A stretch of DNA of 64,000 nucleotides. It comes from Nocardia vulneris. Lineage in GTDB: Bacteria; Actinomycetota; Actinomycetes; Mycobacteriales; Mycobacteriaceae. Below are positions 50,266-59,656 of the stretch, one piece after another (position 1 is the stretch's first letter; every line of letters begins with the position of its first letter). Location: NCBI RefSeq assembly GCF_001613425.1, contig NZ_BDCI01000041.1:172294-236293 (forward strand), read 5' to 3'. The notes under the pieces were generated by a model, which did no database searches, was not told the origin of the DNA, and saw only the letters and a list, made by a program, of their open reading frames with translations. The translations under genes and the position numbers were made by a program.

Positions 50266-51669
50266 TCAGCCGCCATACAGCGCGGTCTGCGCCTGCCGAT
50301 AGCGTGCGCGGATCACCGCACCGGTCGCGGCGTCGTCGGCCGAGGACGGCACTGCGCCGGCGGGTCGAGCGGGCCAGTCGGGTGGCTGCGGCGTGCCCGC
50401 GAGCGCCCACGCGGCCTGTCGCGCCGCGCCCAGCGCGACGTATTCGGCAGGTTCGGGCACGGTGATCGGCGTCGCGAAGATCTGCGCCGCGATCGTGGCG
50501 ACCAGTGCGGAGCGCGCTGCGCCGCCGATCAGCAGGACGCGTCGCGGCGCGACGCCGGCGGCGCGGATCGCGTCGAGCGCCTCGGCCATATTGCAGAGCA
50601 TGCCTTCGAAGGCGGCGCGGGCGATATGGCCGGGGCGCATGGTCGCCGCGCACAGGCCGTGCAGACTGCCGGTCGCGTCCGGCCGGTTCGGCGTGCGCTC
50701 ACCGGCGAGATAGGGGAGCAGGACCAGCCCGTCCGCGCCCGGAGGCGCCTGTGCCGCAAGCGCTTCGAGCGCAGGCAGGTCGACGCCGAGCAGGTCCGCC
50801 GTGGCGCTCAGCACCCGCGCCGCGTTGAGCGTGCACACCAGCGGCAGGAAAGCGCCTGTCGCATCGGCGAATCCGGCGATCGCCCCGGTGGCGTCGGCGC
50901 TGGGCCGTGCGGCGCGGGCGAAGACCGTGCCGCTGGTGCCGAGCGAGACGACCACGTCGCCGTCGCCGATGCCGAGTCCCAGTGCGGCCGCGGCATTGTC
51001 GCCGGTGCCCGCCGCGACCAGCACGCCCGACGGCGTGCGCCCGGCGGCTTCGGCCGGGCCGAGAACCCGGGGTAGTTCCGGCGTGCGCCCCCGGAAGCCA
51101 AGGGCGAGCAGGTCTTTCCGGTACCCGCCGGTGGCCGCCGACCAGTAGCCGGTACCGGAGGCGTCACCCCGGTCGGTGGTCGGTTCCGCGGCTGCGCCGC
51201 CGCGCAACCGCCAGGTGAGATAGTCGTGCGGGAGCATGATCCGGGCGACCCGGTCGGCGCGGTCCGGTTCGTGATCGGCCAGCCAGCGCAGTTTCGCCAC
51301 GGTGAACGCGGCCACCGGAACGCTGCCGACGGCCTCGGCCCATGCCTGCGGCCCACCCAATTCGGTGACGAGGTCGGCTGCCGCGGCCGCGGAGCGGACG
51401 TCGTTCCACAGCAGCGCGTCTCGCACCGGGTGACCCGCGGCGTCGAGTGCGACCAAGCCGTGCTGCTGACCGGCGATCGCCACCGCCGCCACCTGCTCGA
51501 GCAGTCCGGCGCTCGCCGCGCGCAACGCGTCCCACCAGGCCTGCGGCGCGACCTCGGTACCGTCCGGATGCGGCGCGTGCGCCTCGTGTCGGAGTTCGCC
51601 GGTCGCCGCGTCGCAGACCACCACCTTGCAGGACTGGGTGGAGCTGTCCACCCCCGCGACCAGCGTCAT
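50266..51669 (-). CDS. xylB: Xylulokinase-like FGGY sugar kinase
   Basis: A 467-residue FGGY kinase. GVDSSTQSCKVVVCDAATG (about residues 6-24) is the phosphate-1 motif with the TQS signature of xylulokinases, AIAGQQHGLVALD contains the catalytic region near 80 (GQQHG), and a late GGAARSALVATIAAQIF binds adenosine. It should phosphorylate D-xylulose to xylulose 5-phosphate for the pentose phosphate pathway. No xylose isomerase or transporter gene is present in the window. GGTGTCC-type sequence upstream is not a clear RBS. Confidence 0.87.
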   Translation of the reverse strand: MTLVAGVDSSTQSCKVVVCDAATGELRHEAHAPHPDGTEVAPQAWWDALRAASAGLLEQVAAVAIAGQQHGLVALDAAGHPVRDALLWNDVRSAAAAADLVTELGGPQAWAEAVGSVPVAAFTVAKLRWLADHEPDRADRVARIMLPHDYLTWRLRGGAAAEPTTDRGDASGTGYWSAATGGYRKDLLALGFRGRTPELPRVLGPAEAAGRTPSGVLVAAGTGDNAAAALGLGIGDGDVVVSLGTSGTVFARAARPSADATGAIAGFADATGAFLPLVCTLNAARVLSATADLLGVDLPALEALAAQAPPGADGLVLLPYLAGERTPNRPDATGSLHGLCAATMRPGHIARAAFEGMLCNMAEALDAIRAAGVAPRRVLLIGGAARSALVATIAAQIFATPITVPEPAEYVALGAARQAAWALAGTPQPPDWPARPAGAVPSSADDAATGAVIRARYRQAQTALYGG

Positions 51670-51793
51670 CGGTGCTGTCCCCGCCCGCTGTCACCCTCGA
51701 TCACCACGGCACACATCAGTCCACTGTGCACCCGAAGCGCCTTCGCACGAGGCATTTCGGGTATTCGATCCCGGGATCGGGCACACTGGCCCG

Positions 51794-52297
51794 GTGACCG
51801 ACGATCCGGACCGACCTGCCGACGTGCATGTCCGGACCGGTGCCGGAACGCCGGTGCCGGAGTTGACCGACGCGTTGCTCACGGAGATTCTCGACGACCC
51901 GCAAAGTCCGCGGGATCCGTCCATCGAACTCGAACGCGCTGCGCACGACTACCTCCGGGCGCGGCTGCTCCCCGACGGCATGTACGAACTGGAATACTGC
52001 GCCGGCGACGCGACCGAGATCTTCCAGATGTACACCTCCGACGCCCGCATGGTCCGCGACGTCATGTTCGCCTGGATCGACGAGAACCCGTGGTGGCGTG
52101 CGTCGGTCGCCTGGTACCGCGTCGACCCGGCGGTGGAGGAGGTCCGGTCGGTACTGCGCGAGTTCGACGATCTGCTCGGCGGACTGTCGGTGCTCGACGC
52201 TATCGGGTCGAGCATGGACGACGCGCTGGCGCGAGCGGACGAACTGCTCGCGGACGTGGGCGACCCGGAGGATCAGGCGGACGGCGGTACTTCCTGA
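51794..52297 (+). CDS. Hypothetical acidic protein
   Basis: A 167-residue strongly acidic soluble protein with no signal. An alpha/beta stretch (YLRARLLPDGMYELEYCAGD) is followed by VMFAWIDENPWWRASVAWYR and an amphipathic C-terminal helix. The composition resembles immunity or chaperone-like proteins, but this is not evidence of that role. GTG at 51794 follows CACACT by seven bases, a weak leaderless arrangement. Its 3' end overlaps that of the convergent GH172 gene by 25 bases. I do not recognise a family. Confidence 0.6.
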   Translation: MTDDPDRPADVHVRTGAGTPVPELTDALLTEILDDPQSPRDPSIELERAAHDYLRARLLPDGMYELEYCAGDATEIFQMYTSDARMVRDVMFAWIDENPWWRASVAWYRVDPAVEEVRSVLREFDDLLGGLSVLDAIGSSMDDALARADELLADVGDPEDQADGGTS

Positions 52298-53301
52298 TAC
52301 CACCATGCGGTGGTCGCGATCTCCGCGTCTTCGAGCGGGAGATAGGTGTCGCTGTCGCGCCAGCCGAGTCCCTGCACGGTGACGCGCAGTTCGCGATGGA
52401 AGCAGATGGGGTCGCGCACATGCCAGCGGTACATGCCGAAACGCTGGTGCGCCTGGTAGATCTCGTCGGCGGGCAATGCCTGGGGCAGGCCGAGGTACGC
52501 GGTCGAGTAGGTCCGGTACTTCCCGTCCATATCGAAATTCCATGCGCCACCGAAGTAGTCCTCGGTGCCCGTGCCGCACAGCGACGGATATTCGTCGTCG
52601 CCGTCGAGATAGAACTTCAGCTCGCCTTCGCCCCACCAGCGCGGCGCGCCCGGCCGAATCGCCAGGTACGTGCCGACATACCGGCCGCGCGCGGGACCGG
52701 TCTCGAGCAGGGTGTGCACCGCGGGACTGCCCAGCGGCGCACTGCGGGACCAGCGGGCGTGCAGATACCCGGCTTCGCCCGGCACGTCCTCTTCGCCGTA
52801 GGTGATCTGGTAGTACACCGGAACCGAACGGCCGCAGTGGTTTTCCAGCGTGATGCGGGCCCGCCGGCGAAACGGCATGGGCCAGTAGCTGTTCAGGCCG
52901 CCCGCCGGGGCGACCACCACCATCTCCGAATCGACCAGTGCCAGTTCGTCCCAGCCGTTGCAGAAGAAGTCGCCGAGCGGCACGTCGATCGCGGGCTCGG
53001 CCGCATCGTCCCAGTACATGCGCAGCGTCAGGTCGCGCAGGACCGCACGGTCGGTGGTGAGCCAGCAGTGCCGCAGCACGCCGGGGCCGGAAACATCGGC
53101 CAGCGTGGCGGTTTCACCGTCGCCGAGCATGATCGACGGCGAGATCTTCCAGCCGGGGCCGAGCAACCGGGCCGCGTGCGCGCCGGTACCGGTCGTCGCG
53201 CGGGCGCCGCCGCCGGGAGCGCCGGTGGGATTCTCGGCGCTCACCGACCGCGTCCGCGTATCGTCGAGCAGCCACAGCTCCGACCGGCGCCGAGCGGTCA
53301 C
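52273..53301 (-). CDS. GH172-family (DUF2961) glycoside hydrolase
   Basis: A 342-residue DUF2961 protein. LRMYWDDAAEPAIDVPLGDF (about residues 90-109), then FYLDGDDEYPSLCGTGTEDY with the conserved acidic residues and FGGAWNF are hallmarks. GH172 includes difructose-anhydride synthase/hydrolases and exo-alpha-D-arabinofuranosidases, which cut mycobacterial-type D-arabinan. No signal peptide is present, so it acts in the cytoplasm on imported oligosaccharides. Its GTG start overlaps the thioredoxin stop (GTGA). Flanked by two FGGY kinases, it probably belongs to a pentose or fructan scavenging set. Confidence 0.83.
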   Translation of the reverse strand: MTARRRSELWLLDDTRTRSVSAENPTGAPGGGARATTGTGAHAARLLGPGWKISPSIMLGDGETATLADVSGPGVLRHCWLTTDRAVLRDLTLRMYWDDAAEPAIDVPLGDFFCNGWDELALVDSEMVVVAPAGGLNSYWPMPFRRRARITLENHCGRSVPVYYQITYGEEDVPGEAGYLHARWSRSAPLGSPAVHTLLETGPARGRYVGTYLAIRPGAPRWWGEGELKFYLDGDDEYPSLCGTGTEDYFGGAWNFDMDGKYRTYSTAYLGLPQALPADEIYQAHQRFGMYRWHVRDPICFHRELRVTVQGLGWRDSDTYLPLEDAEIATTAWWYQEVPPSA

Positions 53302-53768
53302 AGCCCCGGCCAGCCGTACTTGCTCGCGGTCGGCGCCAGCCCGGCCGCTCTGGAGGCGCCCGCGGTCGCCGGCACCGGCGCGGTCGACGGATACTCGGGC
53401 TGCTGCGCCTGCTGGTGCCGGGCCACTTCGCGGCGGAACTGGTCCATGTCCAGCCATTTGACCTGCTCGATCAATTCGTCCAGCGTGCCGGGCGCGGGCA
53501 CCCCGGCCTCGGCGTAGACGAGCAGGCCCTCCCGAAACGCCATCACCGTCGGGATACTGGTGATCTGGGCCCGCGCGGCGAGTTCCTCCTCGGCCTCGGT
53601 GTCCACCTTCGCGTGCACAATGTCCGGATGGCGTTCCGCGGACGATTCGAAGATCGGCGCGAACTGCCGGCACGGACCACACCAGCCGGCCCACCAGTCC
53701 ACCAGCACGATGTGATTGCCGGTGATCACGGAGTCGAAGTTCTGCTGGGTCAGGGTCTGGGTGGGCAT
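53298..53768 (-). CDS. Thioredoxin with C-terminal extension
   Basis: A 156-residue thioredoxin. The active site WAGWCGPCRQF lies at about residues 26-36 and the cis-proline in ITSIPTVMAF near 72. A thioredoxin fold needs about 105 residues; the last 45 are a polar and Pro/Ala-rich extension, including a Gln-rich helix. It reduces protein disulfides. GAGGATCAC precedes the ATG. The end overlaps the start of the GH172 gene by GTGA, an odd but clear coupling to sugar genes. Confidence 0.92.
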   Translation of the reverse strand: MPTQTLTQQNFDSVITGNHIVLVDWWAGWCGPCRQFAPIFESSAERHPDIVHAKVDTEAEEELAARAQITSIPTVMAFREGLLVYAEAGVPAPGTLDELIEQVKWLDMDQFRREVARHQQAQQPEYPSTAPVPATAGASRAAGLAPTASKYGWPGL

Positions 53769-53827
53769 GTGATCCTCGCATAGGTGTCCGACAGAGCAAC
53801 CGTGCATCTTCGCACAGCGCGCGACAG

Positions 53828-55321
53828 TCAGGAACTCGCCCCGGTACGGTGTTGTTCGCTCGCCAGGAAGTGCGCGATATCGGTATTGCGTTCGTAGAGC
53901 TCACGGTAGTGCTGGTAGTAGGAATCGTAGTCGGCGGTGTGCCCGGGCCGCGGCGCTACGGTGCCGACGATCGGATTCCAGTCGCGGGTGTCCACCCCGG
54001 CGGCCTCGGCCGCGAGCATGGCGTCGCCGAGACAAGCGCCGATCGGGTCGGCGGGCAGTTGCTGGGGCAGTCCGGTGACGTCGGAGACGATCTGGGTCCA
54101 CAGACCGCCCTTGGTACCGCCGCCGACCGCGACCAGCCGCCCCGCCCGGCCGCCCGCCGCGGCCATCGCCGCGAGATTGTGCCGCACGCCGTACGCGATG
54201 CCTTCCAGCACCGCCCGATACAACTCCGCGCGCCCGTGGCGCAAGGTGAGCCCGGCGACGATACCCCTGGCGCCCGGATCGAACAGCGGGGTGCGCTCGC
54301 CCGCGAAGTAGGGCAGTACCAGTAGTCCGTTGCTGCCCGGGGGCACGTCGGCGGCCGCCGCGACGAGCTCGGCGAATTCGCCGCCGACCAGTTCGCGCAG
54401 CCAGTCCGTCACCGCGCCCGCGGTGGCCATGCCCGCCGCGAGAGTGTATGTGTCCGGCCAGGTTCCGCAGGTACTCCAGAGACCGGGATGCGGGTTCGGT
54501 TCGGTCAGCACCTGCACCAGGAACAACGTCGTGCCGTACATGATCATGGCATCGCCGGGTGCGCGCACGCCGACGGCAGTGGCCTCGGCCCAGGCATCGA
54601 CGGTGCCGGTGGTGACCGGAAGTCCCACGGGCAGACCGGTGCTCGCCGCGGCCGCGGGGGTGACCCGGCCGACCACCTCGGTCGGCCAGGCCAGCTCCGG
54701 CAGCCGCAGGCCGGGCGCCACCTGCTCGGCCCAGTCTGCGGCCCATTCGCGCTGCCGCAGGTCGTACATCGGCACGCACTGGCTCGCCGATTGATGGTCC
54801 AGCACGTATCGGCCGGTGAGGCGGTGCACCAGAAAGGAACTGGCCATCAGCAGCAGTTCGGTGCGGGCCTGGATGTGCGGTTCGTGGGCGGCCAGCCAGC
54901 GCAGTTTGGGCCCGACGGCCTGACTGGTCAGTGGCGAGCCGGCCCGGCGCAGCACCGCCTGCGCGCCGAATTCGGTTTCCAGCTGGGCGATCTCGGCGGT
55001 GGCCCGGGTGTCGACGCCGTACAGGATGGCGGGTCGCAGCGGTGTGCCATGCGCGTCGGCGGGCAGCAGGCAGGGCCCGATGCCGGAAACCGCGAGTCCG
55101 GCGAGCTCGGCACCGTCGGCCGCGCCGACCAGATCGCCGACGATGGCGGCGAAATCGGCCCACCACACCGTTTCCGCGTCGTGCTCCACCCAGCCCGGCT
55201 GCGGCGTCGAGACCCCGTGCGCCCGTTCGGATCTGGCGACCACGGTGCCGTCCGCGCGGGTCAGCACGCCCTTCGAACTGGCGGTGCCGATATCGACGCC
55301 GAGAAACAGGGGACCAGCCAT
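53828..55321 (-). CDS. FGGY-family carbohydrate kinase
   Basis: A 497-residue sugar kinase. FLGVDIGTASSKGVLTRADG (about residues 5-24) is the phosphate-1 motif and GTVDAWAEA, AVGGGTKGGLW the later ATP-fold motifs. The branch is nearer xylulokinase/gluconokinase-like kinases than glycerol kinase, but the sugar is unclear; D-ribulose, L-xylulose or D-xylulose are possible. GGGAGG precedes the ATG at 55321. It lies 42 bases after the beta-propeller hydrolase and 59 before the thioredoxin gene. Confidence 0.85.
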   Translation of the reverse strand: MAGPLFLGVDIGTASSKGVLTRADGTVVARSERAHGVSTPQPGWVEHDAETVWWADFAAIVGDLVGAADGAELAGLAVSGIGPCLLPADAHGTPLRPAILYGVDTRATAEIAQLETEFGAQAVLRRAGSPLTSQAVGPKLRWLAAHEPHIQARTELLLMASSFLVHRLTGRYVLDHQSASQCVPMYDLRQREWAADWAEQVAPGLRLPELAWPTEVVGRVTPAAAASTGLPVGLPVTTGTVDAWAEATAVGVRAPGDAMIMYGTTLFLVQVLTEPNPHPGLWSTCGTWPDTYTLAAGMATAGAVTDWLRELVGGEFAELVAAAADVPPGSNGLLVLPYFAGERTPLFDPGARGIVAGLTLRHGRAELYRAVLEGIAYGVRHNLAAMAAAGGRAGRLVAVGGGTKGGLWTQIVSDVTGLPQQLPADPIGACLGDAMLAAEAAGVDTRDWNPIVGTVAPRPGHTADYDSYYQHYRELYERNTDIAHFLASEQHRTGASS

Positions 55322-55363
55322 ACCCGAGACCTCCCGTGAGTGAGCCGCAGCGACCACCCGAAC

Positions 55364-56260
55364 CTACCGTGGCACCACTTTCGCGGTATGTGGCTCGCGT
55401 GGCCGCGGGAACCGCAGCGGCGCGAGGTGCACCCCGCCCTGACCCCAGCCCGCGCTGGTGATCCACCAGCGGTCCGCGTCCGGCAGCACCTCGGCGGCGT
55501 GCGCGGTGATATGGCCGATCTTGTCCCCGATCCGGAACCGGAACGGGCTGTCACTACGGAAGACGTCCGTGCCGACATAGGTCGGCCGCGGGCCGATGAA
55601 CAGATACCACCAGCCGTCCTGCTGGACGACGAAGGGGGACTCGGTGTTTCCGGCCTCGGTGCCCTTCGTGGGGTCGGTGTAGGCGATGTGCCGATGCCCC
55701 CAGTGCACCAGATCGCTGCTGGTGCGATAGGCGACCACGTGATGCCCGCCGGCGGGGGTGCTGGTCGCGCAGTAGTACATCACCCACTGATCGCCCACCC
55801 TGGCCACCATCGGATCGCGGGCGTCGTAGCCGTCCCGGAACAGCGGGCCCGAACGTCTTCGCACCCAATGGAACAGATCGGTCGAGGTGGCCAGGTTGAT
55901 CGCCGCGGCGGTCCGGTCGGCGCCGCCACCGGCATAGAACATGTAGTACCGCCGATGGGCTGCGACGACGAACGGGGCCCACAAATGGGTTTCGCCGTAG
56001 TCACGGTCGACCTGCAGGGCGGGGCGCTGTTTCACCCACGGTCCCAGCAGTTCGCGCGCCGTCGCATGGGCGAATTCGGTTTCGTCGAACGGGTCCGCGG
56101 GCTCGGGATGCGTGATGCCGAACAGGTGCAGACGCCCCTTCGGTTCCCGAACGATCGTGTGGTCGTTGATGTACCAGTCCTCGGCCTCCCCGGCGCCGGG
56201 GTCATAGATTCGCGTGAACGGTCCCGCGCTCACCACCTCGCGCATCGCCATATCCACCAT
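55364..56260 (-). CDS. Five-bladed beta-propeller glycosidase, GH43/GH32-like
   Basis: A 298-residue cytoplasmic protein with repeated propeller blades. The opening DWYINDHTIV places an Asp where GH43/GH32/GH68 have the catalytic base, YDARDPMVARVGDQWVMYYC gives the second acidic residue (transition-state Asp) and GNTESPFVVQQDGWWYLFIG offers the acid Glu. Closest roles are arabinosidase, fructosidase or xylosidase. Start codon selection is uncertain: ATGs at 56263, 56260, 56251 and 56245 are all in frame. Its start lies about 16 bases from the stop of the UvrA-like gene and 42 from the kinase. Confidence 0.78.
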   Translation of the reverse strand: MVDMAMREVVSAGPFTRIYDPGAGEAEDWYINDHTIVREPKGRLHLFGITHPEPADPFDETEFAHATARELLGPWVKQRPALQVDRDYGETHLWAPFVVAAHRRYYMFYAGGGADRTAAAINLATSTDLFHWVRRRSGPLFRDGYDARDPMVARVGDQWVMYYCATSTPAGGHHVVAYRTSSDLVHWGHRHIAYTDPTKGTEAGNTESPFVVQQDGWWYLFIGPRPTYVGTDVFRSDSPFRFRIGDKIGHITAHAAEVLPDADRWWITSAGWGQGGVHLAPLRFPRPREPHTAKVVPR

Positions 56261-56276
56261 CATCCTCGCGATCCGC

Positions 56277-58562
56277 TCAGTCGTGGGGCACCACACTGCG
56301 CCGCAGGTAGTCCGCGGTGATCGACTGCGGGTCGTCGAGCAGCGCCGCCGGCGTTCCGGTGAACACGATCTCGCCGCCGTGCTTGCCGCCGTCCGGCCCG
56401 AGATCGATGACCCAGTCCGCGCGTTTGACGACATCGAGGTCGTGCTCGATGACGATCACCGTGTTGCCCGCGTCGACCAGGCGGTCCAGCAGGGCGAGCA
56501 GTGTGTCGACATCGGACATGTGCAGCCCGGTGGTCGGTTCGTCGAGCACGTAGATCCCGCCGCTGCGGTGCAGGTGATCGGCCAGCTTGATGCGCTGGCG
56601 TTCCCCACCCGACAACGAACTGAGCGAGCGGCCCAGCGTCAGGTAGCCGAGGCCGACCTCGTTGAGCGCGCGCAGCGGCGGGCGAATCTTGCTGTCGCCG
56701 TGTCCGTCCCAGAAATCCAGGGCCTGTTCAGCGGTCATCTCCAGTACATCCGCGATGGAGACACCACGCACGGTATAGCCGAGCACGTCGGGGCGATAGC
56801 GCCTGCCGTGACACGTCTGGCACACGGTGGTGATCGGGTCCATGTACGCCAGGTCGGTGAAAATCACACCGGCGCCGCCGCATTCGGCGCACGCGCCGTC
56901 GGAGTTGAAGCTGAACAGCCCCGGCTTGACGTGGTGCGCGCGGGCGAACGCCTGCCGCAGCGGCTCCATGATGCCGATGTAGGTGGCCGGGCTGGAGCGG
57001 CGCGACGCGTGAATGGCCGACTGGTTCACCGCGATCGCGCCCGGATGCGCGGCCAGGAACGCGCCCGAGACCAGCGTGCTCTTCCCGGAGCCGGCCACCC
57101 CGGTGACCGCGGTGAGCACGCCGGTAGGGAATCGCGCGGTGACGTTCTTCAGGTTGTAGCGGTCGACCTCGGCCACGGTGAGCCAACCGGTGGGCCGGCG
57201 CGCACGGTCCTTGACCGGCCGTATCCGGCGCAGTCGCTCGCCCGTCGAAGTGCCGGAGGCGCGCAGCTTTTCGAGCGGGCCCTCGAACACCACCTGCCCG
57301 CCGTGCCCGCCCGCACCCGGCCCCATGTCCACCACATGGTCGGCGACCGCGATCACGTCGGGGGAGTGCTCGACCACCAGCACGGTGTTTCCCTTGTCGC
57401 GCAACTGGATCAGCAGACTGTTCAACCGGCCGACGTCGCGCGGATGCATGCCGACGCTCGGTTCGTCGAAAATGTAGGTCATGCCGGTGAGACTCGAACC
57501 GAGGTGCCGAACCACCTTGAGTCGCTGGGCTTCACCGCCGGACAGCGTCGAAGTCTCCCGGCCGAGTGAGAGGTAGCCGAGACCGACCTCCTCGATCCGG
57601 CGCAGCCGGGCGATCGCCGACTCGGCGATGGGCGCGGCCACCCGGTCGTCGATCGCGCCGAGCACGCCGATCAGGTCGGATACCTCGAGCTCGCCGTAGT
57701 CGGCGATGCTCAATCCGTCGATCTCGGTGGCCAGCGCGGCGGCGTTCAAGCGCGCGCCGCGGCAGTCGGGACAGATCTCCTCGGTGACGACCGCGCGCGC
57801 CGCGGCTCGGTTCTTCTCCGACAACGAGCTCAAATCGCGTTTGATGTAGAGCCGGTCGAGGCGTTCGAGCAGGCCCTCATAGGCATTGCTACCCATAGAT
57901 CCGGTCTTGTTCGGGCGCGGCACCCGGAAGCCGTTGCCGCGCAGGAACAGCTGCCATTCCTCGGCCGTGTAGTCGCGCAGCGGCTTGTCGGGATCGAACA
58001 GGCCCGACTGGGCATAGAGCTGCCACTGGAAGGTGCCGATCGCGAACGGCCCGAACGTGATCGCGCCCTCGTTGAGCGACTTGTCGGTGTCGAGCAGCTT
58101 GTCCAGGTCCGCGCGTACGACGTGGCCCAGCCCGCCGCACTCCGGGCACATCCCGAGCGGGTCGTTGAACGAATAGCGCGACGCCTCACCGGCACTCGGC
58201 ACGCCGTGCCGGGAGAACAGCACGCGGATGATCGACTGGATATCGGTCATCGTGCCGACGGTCGAGCGCGAATTGCCGCCGATCGGCTTCTGATCGATCA
58301 CCACCGCGGGCGCGAGGTTGTCGATGAGGTCGGCTTCGGGCCGTTCGTATTTCGGCAGTCGATTCCGGATGAACCAGGTGAACGTCTCATTGAGCTGTCG
58401 CTGCGATTCGACCGCGACGGTGCCGAACACGATCGAGGACTTCCCCGAGCCGGACACCCCGGTGAAGACCACGAGCTTGCCCTTCGGAATGGCCAGCGAG
58501 ACGTTGCGCAGGTTGTTCTCGCGGGCTCCGACGATCTGAATGGTGTCTCGCTCTGTACTCAC
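56277..58562 (-). CDS. Short UvrA-like ABC ATPase (UvrA2/drug-resistance type)
   Basis: A 761-residue double-ABC protein. Walker A motifs are FTGVSGSGKSS and TGVAGSGKST, signatures LSGGEAQRLK and LSGGERQRIK, with zinc-finger cysteines in MCPECGG, CPDCRG, CAECGG and CQTCHG. Classical UvrA has about 950 residues; this lacks the UvrB-binding and most insertion regions, as in class II UvrA/DrrC-like proteins found beside antibiotic-producing or resistance loci. It may bind DNA-damaging drugs rather than act in general repair. GTG at 58562 is the best start; a TTG at 58583 is an alternative. Divergent from the WYL regulator. Confidence 0.88.
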   Translation of the reverse strand: MSTERDTIQIVGARENNLRNVSLAIPKGKLVVFTGVSGSGKSSIVFGTVAVESQRQLNETFTWFIRNRLPKYERPEADLIDNLAPAVVIDQKPIGGNSRSTVGTMTDIQSIIRVLFSRHGVPSAGEASRYSFNDPLGMCPECGGLGHVVRADLDKLLDTDKSLNEGAITFGPFAIGTFQWQLYAQSGLFDPDKPLRDYTAEEWQLFLRGNGFRVPRPNKTGSMGSNAYEGLLERLDRLYIKRDLSSLSEKNRAAARAVVTEEICPDCRGARLNAAALATEIDGLSIADYGELEVSDLIGVLGAIDDRVAAPIAESAIARLRRIEEVGLGYLSLGRETSTLSGGEAQRLKVVRHLGSSLTGMTYIFDEPSVGMHPRDVGRLNSLLIQLRDKGNTVLVVEHSPDVIAVADHVVDMGPGAGGHGGQVVFEGPLEKLRASGTSTGERLRRIRPVKDRARRPTGWLTVAEVDRYNLKNVTARFPTGVLTAVTGVAGSGKSTLVSGAFLAAHPGAIAVNQSAIHASRRSSPATYIGIMEPLRQAFARAHHVKPGLFSFNSDGACAECGGAGVIFTDLAYMDPITTVCQTCHGRRYRPDVLGYTVRGVSIADVLEMTAEQALDFWDGHGDSKIRPPLRALNEVGLGYLTLGRSLSSLSGGERQRIKLADHLHRSGGIYVLDEPTTGLHMSDVDTLLALLDRLVDAGNTVIVIEHDLDVVKRADWVIDLGPDGGKHGGEIVFTGTPAALLDDPQSITADYLRRSVVPHD

Positions 58563-58624
58563 GCCGACGACGGTAGGGCGCAATGCGGACGGTTCCGGTC
58601 CTCATTACGGGGAATACTCGAACT

Positions 58625-59590
58625 ATGACCGACGCCGCCGCGCGACTGCTCCAGTTGCTGTCTCTGCTGCAGACCCGCCGGGAATGGACCGGCCCTGAAC
58701 TGGCCGAGCGCCTCGGCATCACCGTGCGCACGGTGCGCCGCGATATCGAACGGCTGCGTGACCTGGACTATCCGGTGTCCGCGAGCCTCGGCTCGATCGG
58801 CGGCTACCGGCTGGAAGCGGGCACCGCGCTGCCGCCGCTGCTGCTCGACGACGACGAAGCGGTCGCCATCACCCTCGGGTTACGTAGCGCCGCGCAGGGC
58901 TCGGTCGAGGGTATCGAGGAATCTGCCGCGCGCGCCCTGGTGAAACTCCAGCAGGTGCTGCCCTCCCGGCTGCGCGGCCGCGTCGATGCGATCGACACCG
59001 CCACCGTGTCGCTCGGTGGCCCGGCGGCCGGACCGCGGGTGGATCCGGAGACACTCGTCGCTCTGGCCGGTGCGGCCCGGGACGGCGAGCGGATCCGTTT
59101 CCGCTATCGGGACAAAGCCGACCAGGAGAGCAAGCGATTCGCCGAACCGCACAGCCTCGTCTCCGCCGGACGCCGCTGGTATCTGGTCGCCTGGGATATC
59201 GAGCGGGAGGATTGGCGCACCTTCCGCGTCGATCGGATCGATGCCCCCTTCCGTACGGGAATGCGCTGTGTACCAAAGGAATTGCCTGCCGCCGATGCCG
59301 CCGCGTTCGTCACCGAGCAGCTCGCCCGCTCGCGTCCGGCGCGCCGGGTCGTCCTGCTCGTCCACGCCGGCGCGGCCGAGCTGGCCGACACCTTCCGGGT
59401 CCGGCCCGACGAGGTCGAACCGATCGACGCGCGGACCTGCCTGATCCGCACCGCCGCCGACTCGCTGGAGTGGACCGCGCTGCGGATCGCCCACCTCGGC
59501 CTGGACTTCGAGGTGCGGGAGCCGCCCGAGATGCGGCAGCTGCTGCGCGACCTCGGCGCGAAACTCGCTCGGGCGGCCGGGAATAACTGA
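58625..59590 (+). CDS. WYL-domain transcriptional regulator (YafY/DeoR-type HTH)
   Basis: A 321-residue regulator. The N-terminal HTH is WTGPELAERLGITVRTVRRD (about residues 23-42). The WYL domain covers about 130-220, with FAEPHSLVSAGRRWYLVAWD, and a WCX C-terminal domain follows. WYL proteins bind nucleic acids or nucleotides and often control DNA-damage or phage defence genes. Divergence from the UvrA-like gene (62 bases between the starts) makes that gene the most likely target. The start at 58625 was preferred over one at 58583 since the latter overlaps the UvrA promoter. Confidence 0.88.
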   Translation: MTDAAARLLQLLSLLQTRREWTGPELAERLGITVRTVRRDIERLRDLDYPVSASLGSIGGYRLEAGTALPPLLLDDDEAVAITLGLRSAAQGSVEGIEESAARALVKLQQVLPSRLRGRVDAIDTATVSLGGPAAGPRVDPETLVALAGAARDGERIRFRYRDKADQESKRFAEPHSLVSAGRRWYLVAWDIEREDWRTFRVDRIDAPFRTGMRCVPKELPAADAAAFVTEQLARSRPARRVVLLVHAGAAELADTFRVRPDEVEPIDARTCLIRTAADSLEWTALRIAHLGLDFEVREPPEMRQLLRDLGAKLARAAGNN

Positions 59591-59656
59591 AAAGCGACCA
59601 ATTCCCTTGCTTTCAATTCGGACATGCGGACGGTCGTGCGTTGCTATCGTTCCGCC

